Part shown: in pieces, positions 51,312-60,203 of the stretch | How the letters are laid out: every line of letters begins with the position of its first letter | Position numbering within the stretch: the stretch's first letter is position 1 | NCBI RefSeq assembly: GCF_003054225.1 | Contig: NZ_QBKQ01000001.1 | Location: 558,001-622,000 of the forward strand | Length of the DNA: 64,000 bases | Source: Christiangramia gaetbulicola | GTDB lineage: Bacteria > Bacteroidota > Bacteroidia > Flavobacteriales > Flavobacteriaceae | Direction: 5' to 3' | Position numbers and translations under genes: made by a program | Notes under the pieces: generated by a model | Databases searched by the model: none | What the model was told of the DNA's origin: nothing | The model's input: only the letters and a program-made list of their open reading frames with translations

Positions 51312-52910
51312 CTATTCGACCGGGGCACCATTCATAATTTCTTCATTCGCATATTCCTCGAATTTACTGAAGTTCTTTCTGAAGAAATTTGATAGTTCTT
51401 TCGCTTTACGATCATAAGCATCTTTGTCTGCCCAAGTGTTCTTTGGATTTAAAACTTCTGAAGGTACTCCTTCACATGTTTTAGGCATTTGCAGGCCAAA
51501 AATATCGTGAGTTTCATATTCAACATCTTCAAGTTTTCCTTCTAATGCCGAGCTAATCATCTCACGGGTGTATTTCAATTTCATTCTGCTTCCAACACCG
51601 TAAGGTCCACCGGTCCAGCCAGTGTTCACCAACCATACGTTCACGTTCGCAGCTTTCATTTTCTTACTAAGCATCTCTGCGTATTCTGTTGGGTGCAGCG
51701 GCATAAAAGGAGCGCCAAAACAAGCTGAGAAACTTGGTACCGGCTCATCTACACCAGCTTCGGTTCCAGCAACTTTAGCAGTATATCCACTAATAAAGTG
51801 ATACGCAGCCTGTCCCGGAGTAAGTTTGCTTATTGGAGGCAATACCCCAAAGGCATCTGCGGTAAGGAAAAATATGTTCTTTGGATTCTTCCCTGAAGAA
51901 GGTTCCTGAATATTATTAATATGGTGAATAGGATAACTTACCCTTGTATTCTGGGTAATGCTGGTATTTTCAAAATCTACATTGCCATTTTCATCCAGAA
52001 CAATATTTTCCAGTATTGCTCCTGGTTTGATGGCGCGGTAAATATCCGGTTCATTTTCTTCAGAGAGATTGATCACCTTAGCATAACAACCTCCTTCGAA
52101 ATTGAAAATAGTATTTTCTTCTGTCCATCCATGTTCATCATCCCCGATTAACTTCCTCTCAGGATCTGCAGACAGGGTTGTTTTACCAGTACCAGACAGT
52201 CCGAAGAAAATAGCGGTATCTCCTTCTTCTCCAACATTGGCGGAACAATGCATAGGAAGGGTATTTTTATATACCGGAAGAATGAAATTAAGCGCTGAGA
52301 AAATTCCTTTTTTGATCTCCCCGGTATATCCAGTACCTCCTATAAGCGCGATCTTCTTGCTAAAGTTAAGGATAGCAAAATTCTCCTGACGGGTTCCATC
52401 CACTGAGGGATCTGCTTTAAAGCCGGGAGCGTTTATGATCAACCAGTCTTCCTTGAAGTTTTCAAGTTCTTCATCCTCTGCACGAAGAAACATATTAAAG
52501 GCAAAAAGATTAGACCAGGGATATTCGTTCACAACACGAATGTTCAAACGGTATTTATCATCTGCACAGGCGTAAGCATCTCTGGCGTAAACTTCTTTAC
52601 CGCCCAGGTAAGCCACTACTTTGTCATATAATCTATCGAACTTTTCTGGATCAAAAGGAATATTGATATCTCCCCACCAAACTTTGTCTTTGGTGACCTC
52701 GTCTTTCACTATAAATCTGTCTTTTGGAGATCGGCCAGTAAATTCACCAGTATTCACCGCCAGGGCTCCGAAAGAGCTCTCTACTCCCTGTCCAAGTTTT
52801 ATTGTTTCATCGTGAAGTTCCTGTGGAGATAGCTGATAATGTACTGTGGCATTTTTGATCCCGTAATCCTCTAACGAAATCGTTTTCGTAATTTGAGTGT
52901 TGTCGACCAT
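51312..52910 (-). CDS. pckA: Phosphoenolpyruvate carboxykinase (ATP)
   Basis: The 532-residue enzyme converts oxaloacetate to phosphoenolpyruvate with ATP, the entry to gluconeogenesis. It has the substrate region GEFTGRSPKDRFIV, the kinase-type P-loop GLSGTGKTTLSADP, the metal/substrate site GDDEHGW and the C-terminal GWTGGPYGVGSRMKL. Its presence fits growth on acetyl-CoA or amino-acid carbon, such as would come from the 3-hydroxybutyrate-type cluster. A -7 box lies 33 bases upstream. Confidence 0.98.
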   Translation of the reverse strand: MVDNTQITKTISLEDYGIKNATVHYQLSPQELHDETIKLGQGVESSFGALAVNTGEFTGRSPKDRFIVKDEVTKDKVWWGDINIPFDPEKFDRLYDKVVAYLGGKEVYARDAYACADDKYRLNIRVVNEYPWSNLFAFNMFLRAEDEELENFKEDWLIINAPGFKADPSVDGTRQENFAILNFSKKIALIGGTGYTGEIKKGIFSALNFILPVYKNTLPMHCSANVGEEGDTAIFFGLSGTGKTTLSADPERKLIGDDEHGWTEENTIFNFEGGCYAKVINLSEENEPDIYRAIKPGAILENIVLDENGNVDFENTSITQNTRVSYPIHHINNIQEPSSGKNPKNIFFLTADAFGVLPPISKLTPGQAAYHFISGYTAKVAGTEAGVDEPVPSFSACFGAPFMPLHPTEYAEMLSKKMKAANVNVWLVNTGWTGGPYGVGSRMKLKYTREMISSALEGKLEDVEYETHDIFGLQMPKTCEGVPSEVLNPKNTWADKDAYDRKAKELSNFFRKNFSKFEEYANEEIMNGAPVE

Positions 52911-52943
52911 AAAAAAATCAATTCTGTTGTTTGTTTAGGCGTA

Positions 52944-52951
52944 CAAAAGTA
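52944..52951 (-). promoter_or_regulatory. -7 box of pckA
   Basis: TACTTTTG on the minus strand fits TAnnTTTG and lies 33 bases before the ATG. The nearest TTTG is 27 bases further upstream, too far for a standard spacer, so an activator may be needed. Confidence 0.5.
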
Positions 52952-52988
52952 AAAATCTTAAGTAGATATATCGTTAAACAAAATCAAT

Positions 52989-53378
52989 TTATTTCTTTTT
53001 TAACTTTATGAAATTCAGCAATAATATTGCCCATGCAAGTATTAACAGGGTTCCTCCAAGGGGTGTTACCAAAGCTATCGATTTAAAATCTATTCCAGAC
53101 AGCGAACTGGTAGACAGTAAATAGATAGATCCGGAAAAAAATATCACCCCGGTTAATAACAGGTAATAGACCCAATTGATCTTTTTTTCAGTTAGAAAAT
53201 CAAAACCTCCAAGGATCAAGAATAAAAAGGCATGATACATTTGAAAACGAACTCCCGTTTCAAAAGAATTCAGTGATTCTGCTGAAATCGTTTCTTTTAA
53301 TCCATGTGCAGCGAAAGCGCCAAATATTACCGCGGTTAATCCAAAAATAGCTCCGGTAATTAAAAATCTCCTGTGCAT
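52989..53378 (-). CDS. DUF423 membrane protein
   Basis: A 129-residue protein with four membrane segments, matching DUF423 (FGAFAAHGLKETIS near the N-terminus, GVIFFSGSIYLLS and TPLGGTLLILAWA later). The function of this small family is unknown. It stands alone, divergent from the saccharopine dehydrogenase-like gene. Confidence 0.88.
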   Translation of the reverse strand: MHRRFLITGAIFGLTAVIFGAFAAHGLKETISAESLNSFETGVRFQMYHAFLFLILGGFDFLTEKKINWVYYLLLTGVIFFSGSIYLLSTSSLSGIDFKSIALVTPLGGTLLILAWAILLLNFIKLKKK

Positions 53379-53446
53379 TATTTCAATTTTATTTAACTCA
53401 AAGTTTTAATACATTCGTCAACAACTACACAAAACTAACTTAATTT

Positions 53447-54820
53447 ATGCGAGAAATTTTAATTGTGGGAGCAGGAAAATCTACCTCTGTTCTCATAAAT
53501 TACCTGCTACAGCAGGCCGATAGTGAAAACTTATTTTTACGAATTGGTGATATAGATATCGAAAACGCCAGGAAAGCCTGCAATAACCACTCTAAATGTG
53601 AGGCTTTTGAGCTGGATGTATTCAAAAAGGAAAGCCGTGAACCGGCGATTAAACGTGCAGATATCATCATTTCCATGCTGCCCGCTAGATTCCATATAGA
53701 AGTTGCCAGGGATTGTTTGAAATTCGGAAAAAATATGGTCACCGCTTCTTATATAAGCGACGAGATGAAAGCGCTGGATGAAGAGGTTAAGGAGAAAGGA
53801 CTCATCTTTATGAACGAGATTGGAGTTGATCCCGGCATAGATCATATGAGTGCTATGCAGGTAATAGACCGCATTAGGGATAAAGGCGGGAAGATGCTGC
53901 TTTTTGAATCCTTTACCGGCGGCCTGGTTGCTCCTGAAAGTGACAACAACCTATGGAACTATAAATTCACCTGGAATCCACGAAATGTTGTAGTGGCGGG
54001 TCAAGGAGGTGTTGCTGAGTTCATCCAGGAAGGCAAGTATAAATACATCCCTTACCAGCGTCTATTCAGAAGGACTGAATTCCTGGAAATTGAAGGTCAT
54101 GGCAGGTTCGAGGGATATGCCAATAGAAATTCCCTTAAATATCAAAGTATCTACGGACTCGAAAATGCCCTTACCTTATATAGAGGAACTATAAGAAAGG
54201 TAGGTTTTAGTCGTGCCTGGAATATGTTCGTGCAATTAGGAATGACAGATGACAGCTTCGAGATGAAGAATTCTGAAGACATGAGTTATCGTGATTTCAT
54301 AAATTCATTTCTTCCATATTCTCCAAGTGATTCGGTGGAATTAAAGGTTAGGCATAATCTGAAAATAGACCAGGATGATATTATGTGGGATAAACTAATT
54401 GAATTAGACCTTTTTAATCCTAATAAAAAATTAGGCATCAAAAATGCAACTCCCGCCCAGGCACTCCAAAAGATATTAATGGACAAATGGACCTTGTCTC
54501 CAGAGGACAAAGATATGATAGTGATGTATCACAAATTTGGATATGAACTCAACGGAGAAAAGAAACAAATAGATTCTACCATGGTGCATATTGGTGAAGA
54601 TCAGTCTAAAACCGCCATGGCTAAAACTGTTGGCCTACCTGTAGCAATGGCTACCATAATGATACTGAACGGTGAGATCAAAACTCCGGGAGTCCAATTA
54701 CCTATTCAAAAAGAGGTATACGAGCCATTATTAAAGAAACTAGAGGAGCAGGATATTATATTTAAAGAAAAAGAAACAGAATACCTCGGATACAATCCTT
54801 TTGGGGAAGTTGGCAATTAA
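53447..54820 (+). CDS. Saccharopine dehydrogenase family protein
   Basis: A 457-residue oxidoreductase with an N-terminal Rossmann domain (ILIVGAGKSTSVLINYL, residues 4-20) and the family blocks DIIISMLPARFH, NEIGVDPGIDHMSA and ESFTGGLVAPESDNN. Saccharopine dehydrogenases split saccharopine to lysine or glutamate semialdehyde products. In Flavobacteria this gene is commonly annotated as such and may serve lysine breakdown, which would feed glutaryl-CoA dehydrogenase (26.2 kb). An Lrp-type regulator gene follows 50 bp downstream, which suggests amino-acid-responsive control. Confidence 0.87.
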   Translation: MREILIVGAGKSTSVLINYLLQQADSENLFLRIGDIDIENARKACNNHSKCEAFELDVFKKESREPAIKRADIIISMLPARFHIEVARDCLKFGKNMVTASYISDEMKALDEEVKEKGLIFMNEIGVDPGIDHMSAMQVIDRIRDKGGKMLLFESFTGGLVAPESDNNLWNYKFTWNPRNVVVAGQGGVAEFIQEGKYKYIPYQRLFRRTEFLEIEGHGRFEGYANRNSLKYQSIYGLENALTLYRGTIRKVGFSRAWNMFVQLGMTDDSFEMKNSEDMSYRDFINSFLPYSPSDSVELKVRHNLKIDQDDIMWDKLIELDLFNPNKKLGIKNATPAQALQKILMDKWTLSPEDKDMIVMYHKFGYELNGEKKQIDSTMVHIGEDQSKTAMAKTVGLPVAMATIMILNGEIKTPGVQLPIQKEVYEPLLKKLEEQDIIFKEKETEYLGYNPFGEVGN

Positions 54821-54870
54821 GAATGAGAAGCAATTTTGTATTTTAGCTTTACCATCAAAAAAATCACCCT

Positions 54871-55341
54871 ATGAAAATTGTCAATGATAATGTTAAGCTG
54901 GACGGGATAGATAAGACGATTCTTAATTTCCTGATGAAAGATGCAAAAAAACCGATCCTGGAGATCGCGAAGAATATTGGTATTACAGGTGCAGCCGTAC
55001 ATCAACGTTTAAGAAAACTAGAAAAATCTGGCTTGATCGAAGGCTCTAAAATGATGCTGGATGCAAGGCTACTAGGTTATAAAACGATGGCTTTTGTCGG
55101 GGTTTACCTGGACAAGGCAGTTAGCAATCCACAAGCAGTAAAACAATTAAGTGAAATTCCGGAAGTTATAGAATGTCATTACACAACAGGTAACTGGTCT
55201 ATATTTTTAAAGATCCTCTGCCGGGATAATGAACATTTAATGCATGTCCTGAATAAGAATATACAGGCCATTGATGGGGTCTCCAGAACAGAAACCTTTA
55301 TATCGCTGAATCAACAAATAGACCGGCAAATAAAGATCTAA
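54871..55341 (+). CDS. Lrp/AsnC-family transcriptional regulator
   Basis: A 156-residue regulator with an N-terminal winged helix (LDGIDKTILNFLMKDAKKPILEIAKNIGITGAAVHQRLRKLE) and a C-terminal RAM/ligand-binding domain. Such proteins form octamers that respond to amino acids. It lies 50 bp after the saccharopine dehydrogenase-like gene, probably its target or operon partner. A TAGCTTTA sequence 19 bases upstream resembles a -7 box. It ends at a strong terminator. Confidence 0.92.
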   Translation: MKIVNDNVKLDGIDKTILNFLMKDAKKPILEIAKNIGITGAAVHQRLRKLEKSGLIEGSKMMLDARLLGYKTMAFVGVYLDKAVSNPQAVKQLSEIPEVIECHYTTGNWSIFLKILCRDNEHLMHVLNKNIQAIDGVSRTETFISLNQQIDRQIKI

Positions 55342-55343
55342 AT

Positions 55344-55377
55344 AAAAAAAAGCTGCCTTATCGGGCAGCTTTTTTTT
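55344..55377. terminator. Bidirectional terminator
   Basis: AAAAAAAGCTGCC pairs with GGGCAGCTTTTTT (core AGCTGCC/GGCAGCT) around a TTATCG loop. It lies between the convergent lrp-like and zinc-peptidase genes. Confidence 0.92.
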
Positions 55378-55395
55378 ATTGATATACTATTTAAT

Positions 55396-56088
55396 TTAAT
55401 CTCTTCCCATAAATATCCCTACGAAATAAAGCAGGGTTGCTAAAGAACCAACGGCTGCTACCACATATGTTCTTGCTGCCCATTTAAGAGAATCTTCAGC
55501 AGCATCGTGTTCTGCACTTGTCAGCATATTTTCAGTTTCCAGCCAAACCAGGGCTCTTTTACTGGCATCATATTCAACTGGTAAAGTAATGAAGCTGAAA
55601 AGTGTTCCCATTCCATACATTATTATACCCAGAAGAAGAACAGTCTGCCCTACTCCAACTCCAACCATGGTCATTAGAATAAGACCTCCAAAGATAGCCC
55701 ATTGCGATAATTTAGAAGCTACACTTACCACCGGTACGAGTTTACTTCTCATTTGCAGCCAGCTGTAAGCCTGAGCATGCTGTACGGCATGACCACATTC
55801 GTGGGCTGCAACAGCTGCGGCAGCGGCATTCCTTTGCGAATATACGCCTTCACTTAAATTCACGGTTTTTTTAGCTGGGTTGTAGTGATCTGAAAGCATT
55901 CCTGGTGTAGAGATCACCTTCACATCATCTATTCCGTTATCCCGTAACATTTTCTCAGCGATTTCCTTACCGCTCATTCCATTTTGCAAATGAACTTTAG
56001 AGTATTTTTTGAATTTACTCTTAAGCCTGTTGCTTACATACATACTTACTATAAAAATAAGTCCTGCAATTATATAATATCCCATCAT
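55396..56088 (-). CDS. Membrane zinc metallopeptidase (YugP type)
   Basis: A 230-residue membrane protein with the zinc-binding HECGHAVQH (about 96-104), preceded by an N-terminal membrane segment (YYIIAGLIFIVSMYVS) and followed by two or three more. It belongs to the neutral zinc metallopeptidase family PF04298. The substrate and role are unknown. It has a -7 box (56121-56128) 32 bases upstream. Confidence 0.9.
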   Translation of the reverse strand: MMGYYIIAGLIFIVSMYVSNRLKSKFKKYSKVHLQNGMSGKEIAEKMLRDNGIDDVKVISTPGMLSDHYNPAKKTVNLSEGVYSQRNAAAAAVAAHECGHAVQHAQAYSWLQMRSKLVPVVSVASKLSQWAIFGGLILMTMVGVGVGQTVLLLGIIMYGMGTLFSFITLPVEYDASKRALVWLETENMLTSAEHDAAEDSLKWAARTYVVAAVGSLATLLYFVGIFMGRD

Positions 56089-56120
56089 AGGTCAATTTTT
56101 TTTATCTGTTTATAGGTAAT

Positions 56121-56128
56121 CAAAGATA
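56121..56128 (-). promoter_or_regulatory. -7 box of the zinc metallopeptidase gene
   Basis: TATCTTTG on the minus strand, an exact match. No TTTG at exact spacing is seen. Confidence 0.5.
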
Positions 56129-56233
56129 TCAAAAATCTAGCCAGATCAGTTCAATTTAGAAGGCTGTAAAAGGCCAAAAGAAGTTAATTTCTATTAAATG
56201 CTTCCTAATGCAACTCAAAAAAATGCCTATATA

Positions 56234-56263
56234 TTTCACAAATTCAGATATTAGCTATATTTG
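56234..56263 (+). promoter_or_regulatory. Promoter of pyrH-frr
   Basis: TTTC (56234-56237), an 18-base spacer and TATATTTG (56256-56263) form a good Bacteroidota promoter 22 bases before the pyrH ATG. Confidence 0.65.
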
Positions 56264-56285
56264 CAACGATTAATAAAAATCAGCT

Positions 56286-56993
56286 ATGCAATACAACAGA
56301 ATACTTTTAAAACTATCCGGAGAAGCTTTAATGGGAAACCGCCAATATGGCATTGATCCAGAGAAGCTGGCAGAATATGCAGAAGAAATTAAATCGGTAG
56401 TTGATAAAGGTGTTGAACTGGCCATAGTTATTGGTGGAGGGAACATTTTTCGCGGGGTTGCCGGAGCAAGCCGCGGAATGGACAGAGTGCAGGGAGACCA
56501 CATGGGAATGCTTGCTACTGTGATCAACGGTCTTGCTTTACAAAGCGCCCTTGAAGATGCCGATATCCAGACCAGATTACAATCAGCAATAAAGATCAAC
56601 GAGGTTGCAGAACCTTTTATCCGCAGAAAAGCGATACGTCACCTGGAAAAAGGAAGAGTGGTTATTTTTGGTGGAGGAACGGGAAATCCATATTTCACAA
56701 CAGATTCTGCAGCAGTGCTTAGAGCCATTGAGATCAAAGCCGATGTTATTCTAAAAGGTACGCGTGTAGACGGAATCTATACTTCAGACCCTGAAAAAGA
56801 TAAAGAAGCGACTAAATTCGATTTTATTACATTTGAGGATGTTATTAAAAAAGGCTTGAAAGTAATGGATACCACTGCTTTCACTTTAAGCCAGGAAAAC
56901 GAATTACCAATAATCGTGTTCGACATGAACAAACCCGGAAACCTTCTTAAAGTTGCCACCGGTGAGCGTGTTGGAACAAAAGTGAACCTATAA
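56286..56993 (+). CDS. pyrH: UMP kinase
   Basis: The 235-residue kinase makes UDP from UMP and ATP. Family motifs are [13 protein letters not shown] at the start, [46 protein letters not shown] and the [14 protein letters not shown] segment. It lies 25 bp before frr, the usual bacterial pairing. Confidence 0.98.
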   Translation: MQYNRILLKLSGEALMGNRQYGIDPEKLAEYAEEIKSVVDKGVELAIVIGGGNIFRGVAGASRGMDRVQGDHMGMLATVINGLALQSALEDADIQTRLQSAIKINEVAEPFIRRKAIRHLEKGRVVIFGGGTGNPYFTTDSAAVLRAIEIKADVILKGTRVDGIYTSDPEKDKEATKFDFITFEDVIKKGLKVMDTTAFTLSQENELPIIVFDMNKPGNLLKVATGERVGTKVNL

Positions 56994-57018
56994 ATCTGAA
57001 CTTGAAAATTACTATAAA

Positions 57019-57570
57019 ATGGATGAAGTTGAATTTATTCTAGAAGAAGCAAAAGAAGGAATGGAAAAAGCCATTTCGCATCTTAAAAAACAACTTTCGA
57101 ATATACGCGCGGGAAAAGCAAGTCCAAGCATGCTTGGTAGTGTAATGGTTGAATATTATGGAGCTCAAACTCCACTTCAACAGGTTGCCAATGTGAATAC
57201 TCCAGATGCCAGAACCCTGTCTATTCAGCCTTTTGAAAAGAGTATGATCCAGGAGATCGAAAAAGGGATCATGATGGCAAATCTTGGTTTCAACCCAATG
57301 AACAACGGGGAAAGCGTTATCATTAATGTACCACCACTTACCGAAGAAAGAAGGAAACAACTTTCCAAGCAGGCAAAAGCTGAAGCTGAAGATGCTAAGG
57401 TTGGTGTTAGAAATGACAGAAAACAGGCAAATCAGGAACTTAAAAAACTTGATATTTCTGAAGATCTTTTGAAAACTTCTGAAGATGAAGTTCAGGAATT
57501 AACCAATAGTTATATTGAAAGAATAGACAAGATTCTTGCAGTAAAAGAAAAAGAGATCATGACCGTTTAA
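57019..57570 (+). CDS. frr: Ribosome recycling factor
   Basis: The 183-residue factor splits post-termination ribosomes with EF-G. It has the long helical bundle and family blocks LSNIRAGKASPSML, TPLQQVANVNTPDARTL, NPMNNGESVIINVPPLTEERRKQL and RNDRKQANQELKK. The operon ends at the hairpin 57592-57640. Confidence 0.98.
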   Translation: MDEVEFILEEAKEGMEKAISHLKKQLSNIRAGKASPSMLGSVMVEYYGAQTPLQQVANVNTPDARTLSIQPFEKSMIQEIEKGIMMANLGFNPMNNGESVIINVPPLTEERRKQLSKQAKAEAEDAKVGVRNDRKQANQELKKLDISEDLLKTSEDEVQELTNSYIERIDKILAVKEKEIMTV

Positions 57571-57591
57571 TGCTCTCTCCAACACATAAGA

Positions 57592-57640
57592 TTGCCGGCT
57601 TGGATCTGAAATAACTTCAGATTTGATCCGGCATTTTTTA
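57592..57640 (+). terminator. Terminator of pyrH-frr
   Basis: GCCGG/CCGGC and, inside it, GGATCTGAA/TTCAGATT form an interrupted hairpin followed by a T-rich run. Confidence 0.75.
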
Positions 57641-57670
57641 TTTTAATCATTTTATAAGCAACAACCCTTA

Positions 57671-60127
57671 ATGCGATCTTCCCTACTCATAATTTTATTC
57701 TTTTTTTGTTCGGGCCTGTTTGCGCAGACGATCCCGGGTAGGGTAATAAATAAGCAAACCAAGGAACCTCTTGCTTATGCCGAGATCCAGCTGGGTGAAG
57801 ACACCCAGGTATTGACCAATATCGACGGTAGTTTCGAGATACAGTTAGAAAAAGACCTGGACAGTATCCGTTTTTCCTATGTGGGTTACAAAACCTTAAA
57901 AGTTCAGATTAGTAAAGACACCAGGTATTTACAGGTTGGAATGACGCCGGTCTACGAGCAACTGCAAACCGTTATGATCTCAGACGGAAAAAATCCTGCA
58001 GATCTCATCATAGAGAAAGCGATTAAAAACCGGGAGAAGAACGATCCTGAAAAAGCATTACCGGGATTTAAATATAAGGCCTACACCAAATTTATTATTG
58101 ATAATGAACTTGGTAATATAGAGATGATCGCTGACTCCACTTCGGCGGCGATGCAGACTATAATCAATGAAGGAAGGGGTTACCTTTCTGAAAGAGTTTC
58201 AGAACATTTATACGATCAAAAAAGGGGCGGAAAAGAAAAGGTCCTTGGATTAAGAACTGCAGGTTTTAAAGATCCTGTCTACAACGTACTGGCGATGGAC
58301 ATTAATCCTTTTTCACTTTATAAGAAGGATTATAATCTTTATAAAACAGAGTATGCGGGTCCTTTAGCCGATAATGCCTTTAAAAATTACGAATACAGGA
58401 TACTCGATACCACTGCAACCGAAAGGCCGGCATACCTGGTCTATTTCAAACCAAAACGTGAAAAAGTGGTTGCAGGCCTGGAAGGTATCTTATACCTGGA
58501 TACCGTGAGTTTTGCTATACAGAAAGCAAAAGCTCAATTACTGGGTGCCATCCGGCTAGAGGTAAACCATACCTACAAATATTATCCTGAAAAAGACCTC
58601 TGGTTCCCTGCTGGACAGTCTACAAAAATAAGACCTGGATCAGGGGGAAAAGAAATCGCTGTTTTTGGCGGAACCATACAGATGGGCGCTGTGCAGCAGA
58701 AAAAAGGAGTCTTAAGCACTATTTTTGGCTCTGAAGAGATTTCCAGAGATATTTACCTGAATTCTGTTACCAGTAATTACGAAATCGATCTGGATTATAC
58801 TGGAAAAATAGAGAATCCGGGAGCAGAGATAGACATAAATGAGGTTGCAGTGAGCAAACCCGAAGAATTCTGGGCTGCAAACAGGCAACTTGAATACGAC
58901 GTTCGCGACAAAGCCACAGAAAAGAAAGTAGATAGTCTTCTAAAAGCCGGGAATATTGAACGCAAGATAGAAGTAAAAAAAGCCATGGCTTCGGGCTCCT
59001 ACCCCTTAGGTTTCTGGAATGTTGACCTTAGTAAAATATTCAAGTTCAGTAATTATGAAGGGATTCGCTTAGGTTTTGGCGGAAGCACCAACGATCGTTT
59101 TAGCGAAAAATATAATCTAAACGGCTATACGACTTATGGCTTTAAAGATGAAGTTTTAAAATACAGCGCAGGTACTCAGATCTACCTGAATAAGAAAACA
59201 GGCACCAACCTTAATTTTTCGATCACAAAAGACATACAGGAAGCGGCTTCTTTTAAATATCTAAAGGGAGAAAATACCTTCGCTATCCTGGTTCCACGTT
59301 TTGTAAACATCAATTTCTATTACACCTATAATAGATATGCAGCCGGACTGGAACATCGAATCACTCCAAAATTAGATACTCAGTTTCAAATTGCGAGAGA
59401 AGAGATCACCCAAACCAGGGCATACAGCTTTTTGCACGAAGGTAGAAGCTACGAGGAATATAACCTGGCCAAAGCCACTTTGTCTTTTATATGGAGACCT
59501 TTTTCCAAATTTTTGAATACCCCCGAAAGCAATATCATCCTGGAAAAGGAATTTCCTCAATTCACAGGACAGATTGAACAGTCTTTTTCGAGTTTTGGAG
59601 GCGATTTCAACTTTACCAGGATAGGTTTTAAGGCTGAACATGAGATCAAAAGGCTGGACAGGTCCAGAACAGAATTCATTCTCGAAGGAAACTATGGTTT
59701 TGGAGACCTGCCATTAACGCACACTTTTCATGCAAATCCCAATAATCCAGACCGGGAAAATGTTTTCAGACGGTTTTCGATCGCTGGTAGAAATAGTTTT
59801 GAGACCATGTACTATAATGAATTCTTTAGTGATAGGCAGGCCACTATTCACATAAGGCATCAATTGCGACCTTTTATCATCTCGAAAAGCTTTCAGCCAG
59901 AAATGGTTTTTATTACCAGATATGCCATTGGAGATTTTGACAATCAGGACAAACATCAGGATATTGCCTTCAACACCCTAAACCATGGATATGCTGAATC
60001 TGGAATTGAATTAAATAAGATCCTTGCCGGTTTTGGACTAGGGGCAGCGTACAGATACGGGGGATATCACCTTGAAAGATTCAAAAAGAATTTCGCTTTT
60101 AAATTCACTTTGCAACTTCAGCTGTAA
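57671..60127 (+). CDS. DUF5686 outer-membrane protein with carboxypeptidase-like domain
   Basis: An 818-residue protein with a signal peptide (about 1-19, ending LFAQ), a CarboxypepD_reg-like domain (about 20-95, with VGYKTLKV), and a long region matching DUF5686 that ends in beta-barrel-like strands with a terminal LQLQL. There is no TonB plug domain, so it is not a standard TonB receptor. Members are found throughout Bacteroidota, function unknown; a role in outer-membrane assembly or lipid handling is a guess. The RND transporter follows with its own promoter. Confidence 0.85.
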   Translation: MRSSLLIILFFFCSGLFAQTIPGRVINKQTKEPLAYAEIQLGEDTQVLTNIDGSFEIQLEKDLDSIRFSYVGYKTLKVQISKDTRYLQVGMTPVYEQLQTVMISDGKNPADLIIEKAIKNREKNDPEKALPGFKYKAYTKFIIDNELGNIEMIADSTSAAMQTIINEGRGYLSERVSEHLYDQKRGGKEKVLGLRTAGFKDPVYNVLAMDINPFSLYKKDYNLYKTEYAGPLADNAFKNYEYRILDTTATERPAYLVYFKPKREKVVAGLEGILYLDTVSFAIQKAKAQLLGAIRLEVNHTYKYYPEKDLWFPAGQSTKIRPGSGGKEIAVFGGTIQMGAVQQKKGVLSTIFGSEEISRDIYLNSVTSNYEIDLDYTGKIENPGAEIDINEVAVSKPEEFWAANRQLEYDVRDKATEKKVDSLLKAGNIERKIEVKKAMASGSYPLGFWNVDLSKIFKFSNYEGIRLGFGGSTNDRFSEKYNLNGYTTYGFKDEVLKYSAGTQIYLNKKTGTNLNFSITKDIQEAASFKYLKGENTFAILVPRFVNINFYYTYNRYAAGLEHRITPKLDTQFQIAREEITQTRAYSFLHEGRSYEEYNLAKATLSFIWRPFSKFLNTPESNIILEKEFPQFTGQIEQSFSSFGGDFNFTRIGFKAEHEIKRLDRSRTEFILEGNYGFGDLPLTHTFHANPNNPDRENVFRRFSIAGRNSFETMYYNEFFSDRQATIHIRHQLRPFIISKSFQPEMVFITRYAIGDFDNQDKHQDIAFNTLNHGYAESGIELNKILAGFGLGAAYRYGGYHLERFKKNFAFKFTLQLQL

Positions 60128-60177
60128 TTATCCCAATATTAATCGTTTAATACGAGCTAATTAAAGGAGCTTTTTTC

Positions 60178-60185
60178 TAACTTTG
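60178..60185 (+). promoter_or_regulatory. -7 box of the RND transporter gene
   Basis: TAACTTTG is an exact TAnnTTTG match 18 bases before the ATG at 60204. Confidence 0.6.
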
Positions 60186-60203
60186 CGCCGCTAAAATAAA
60201 GCC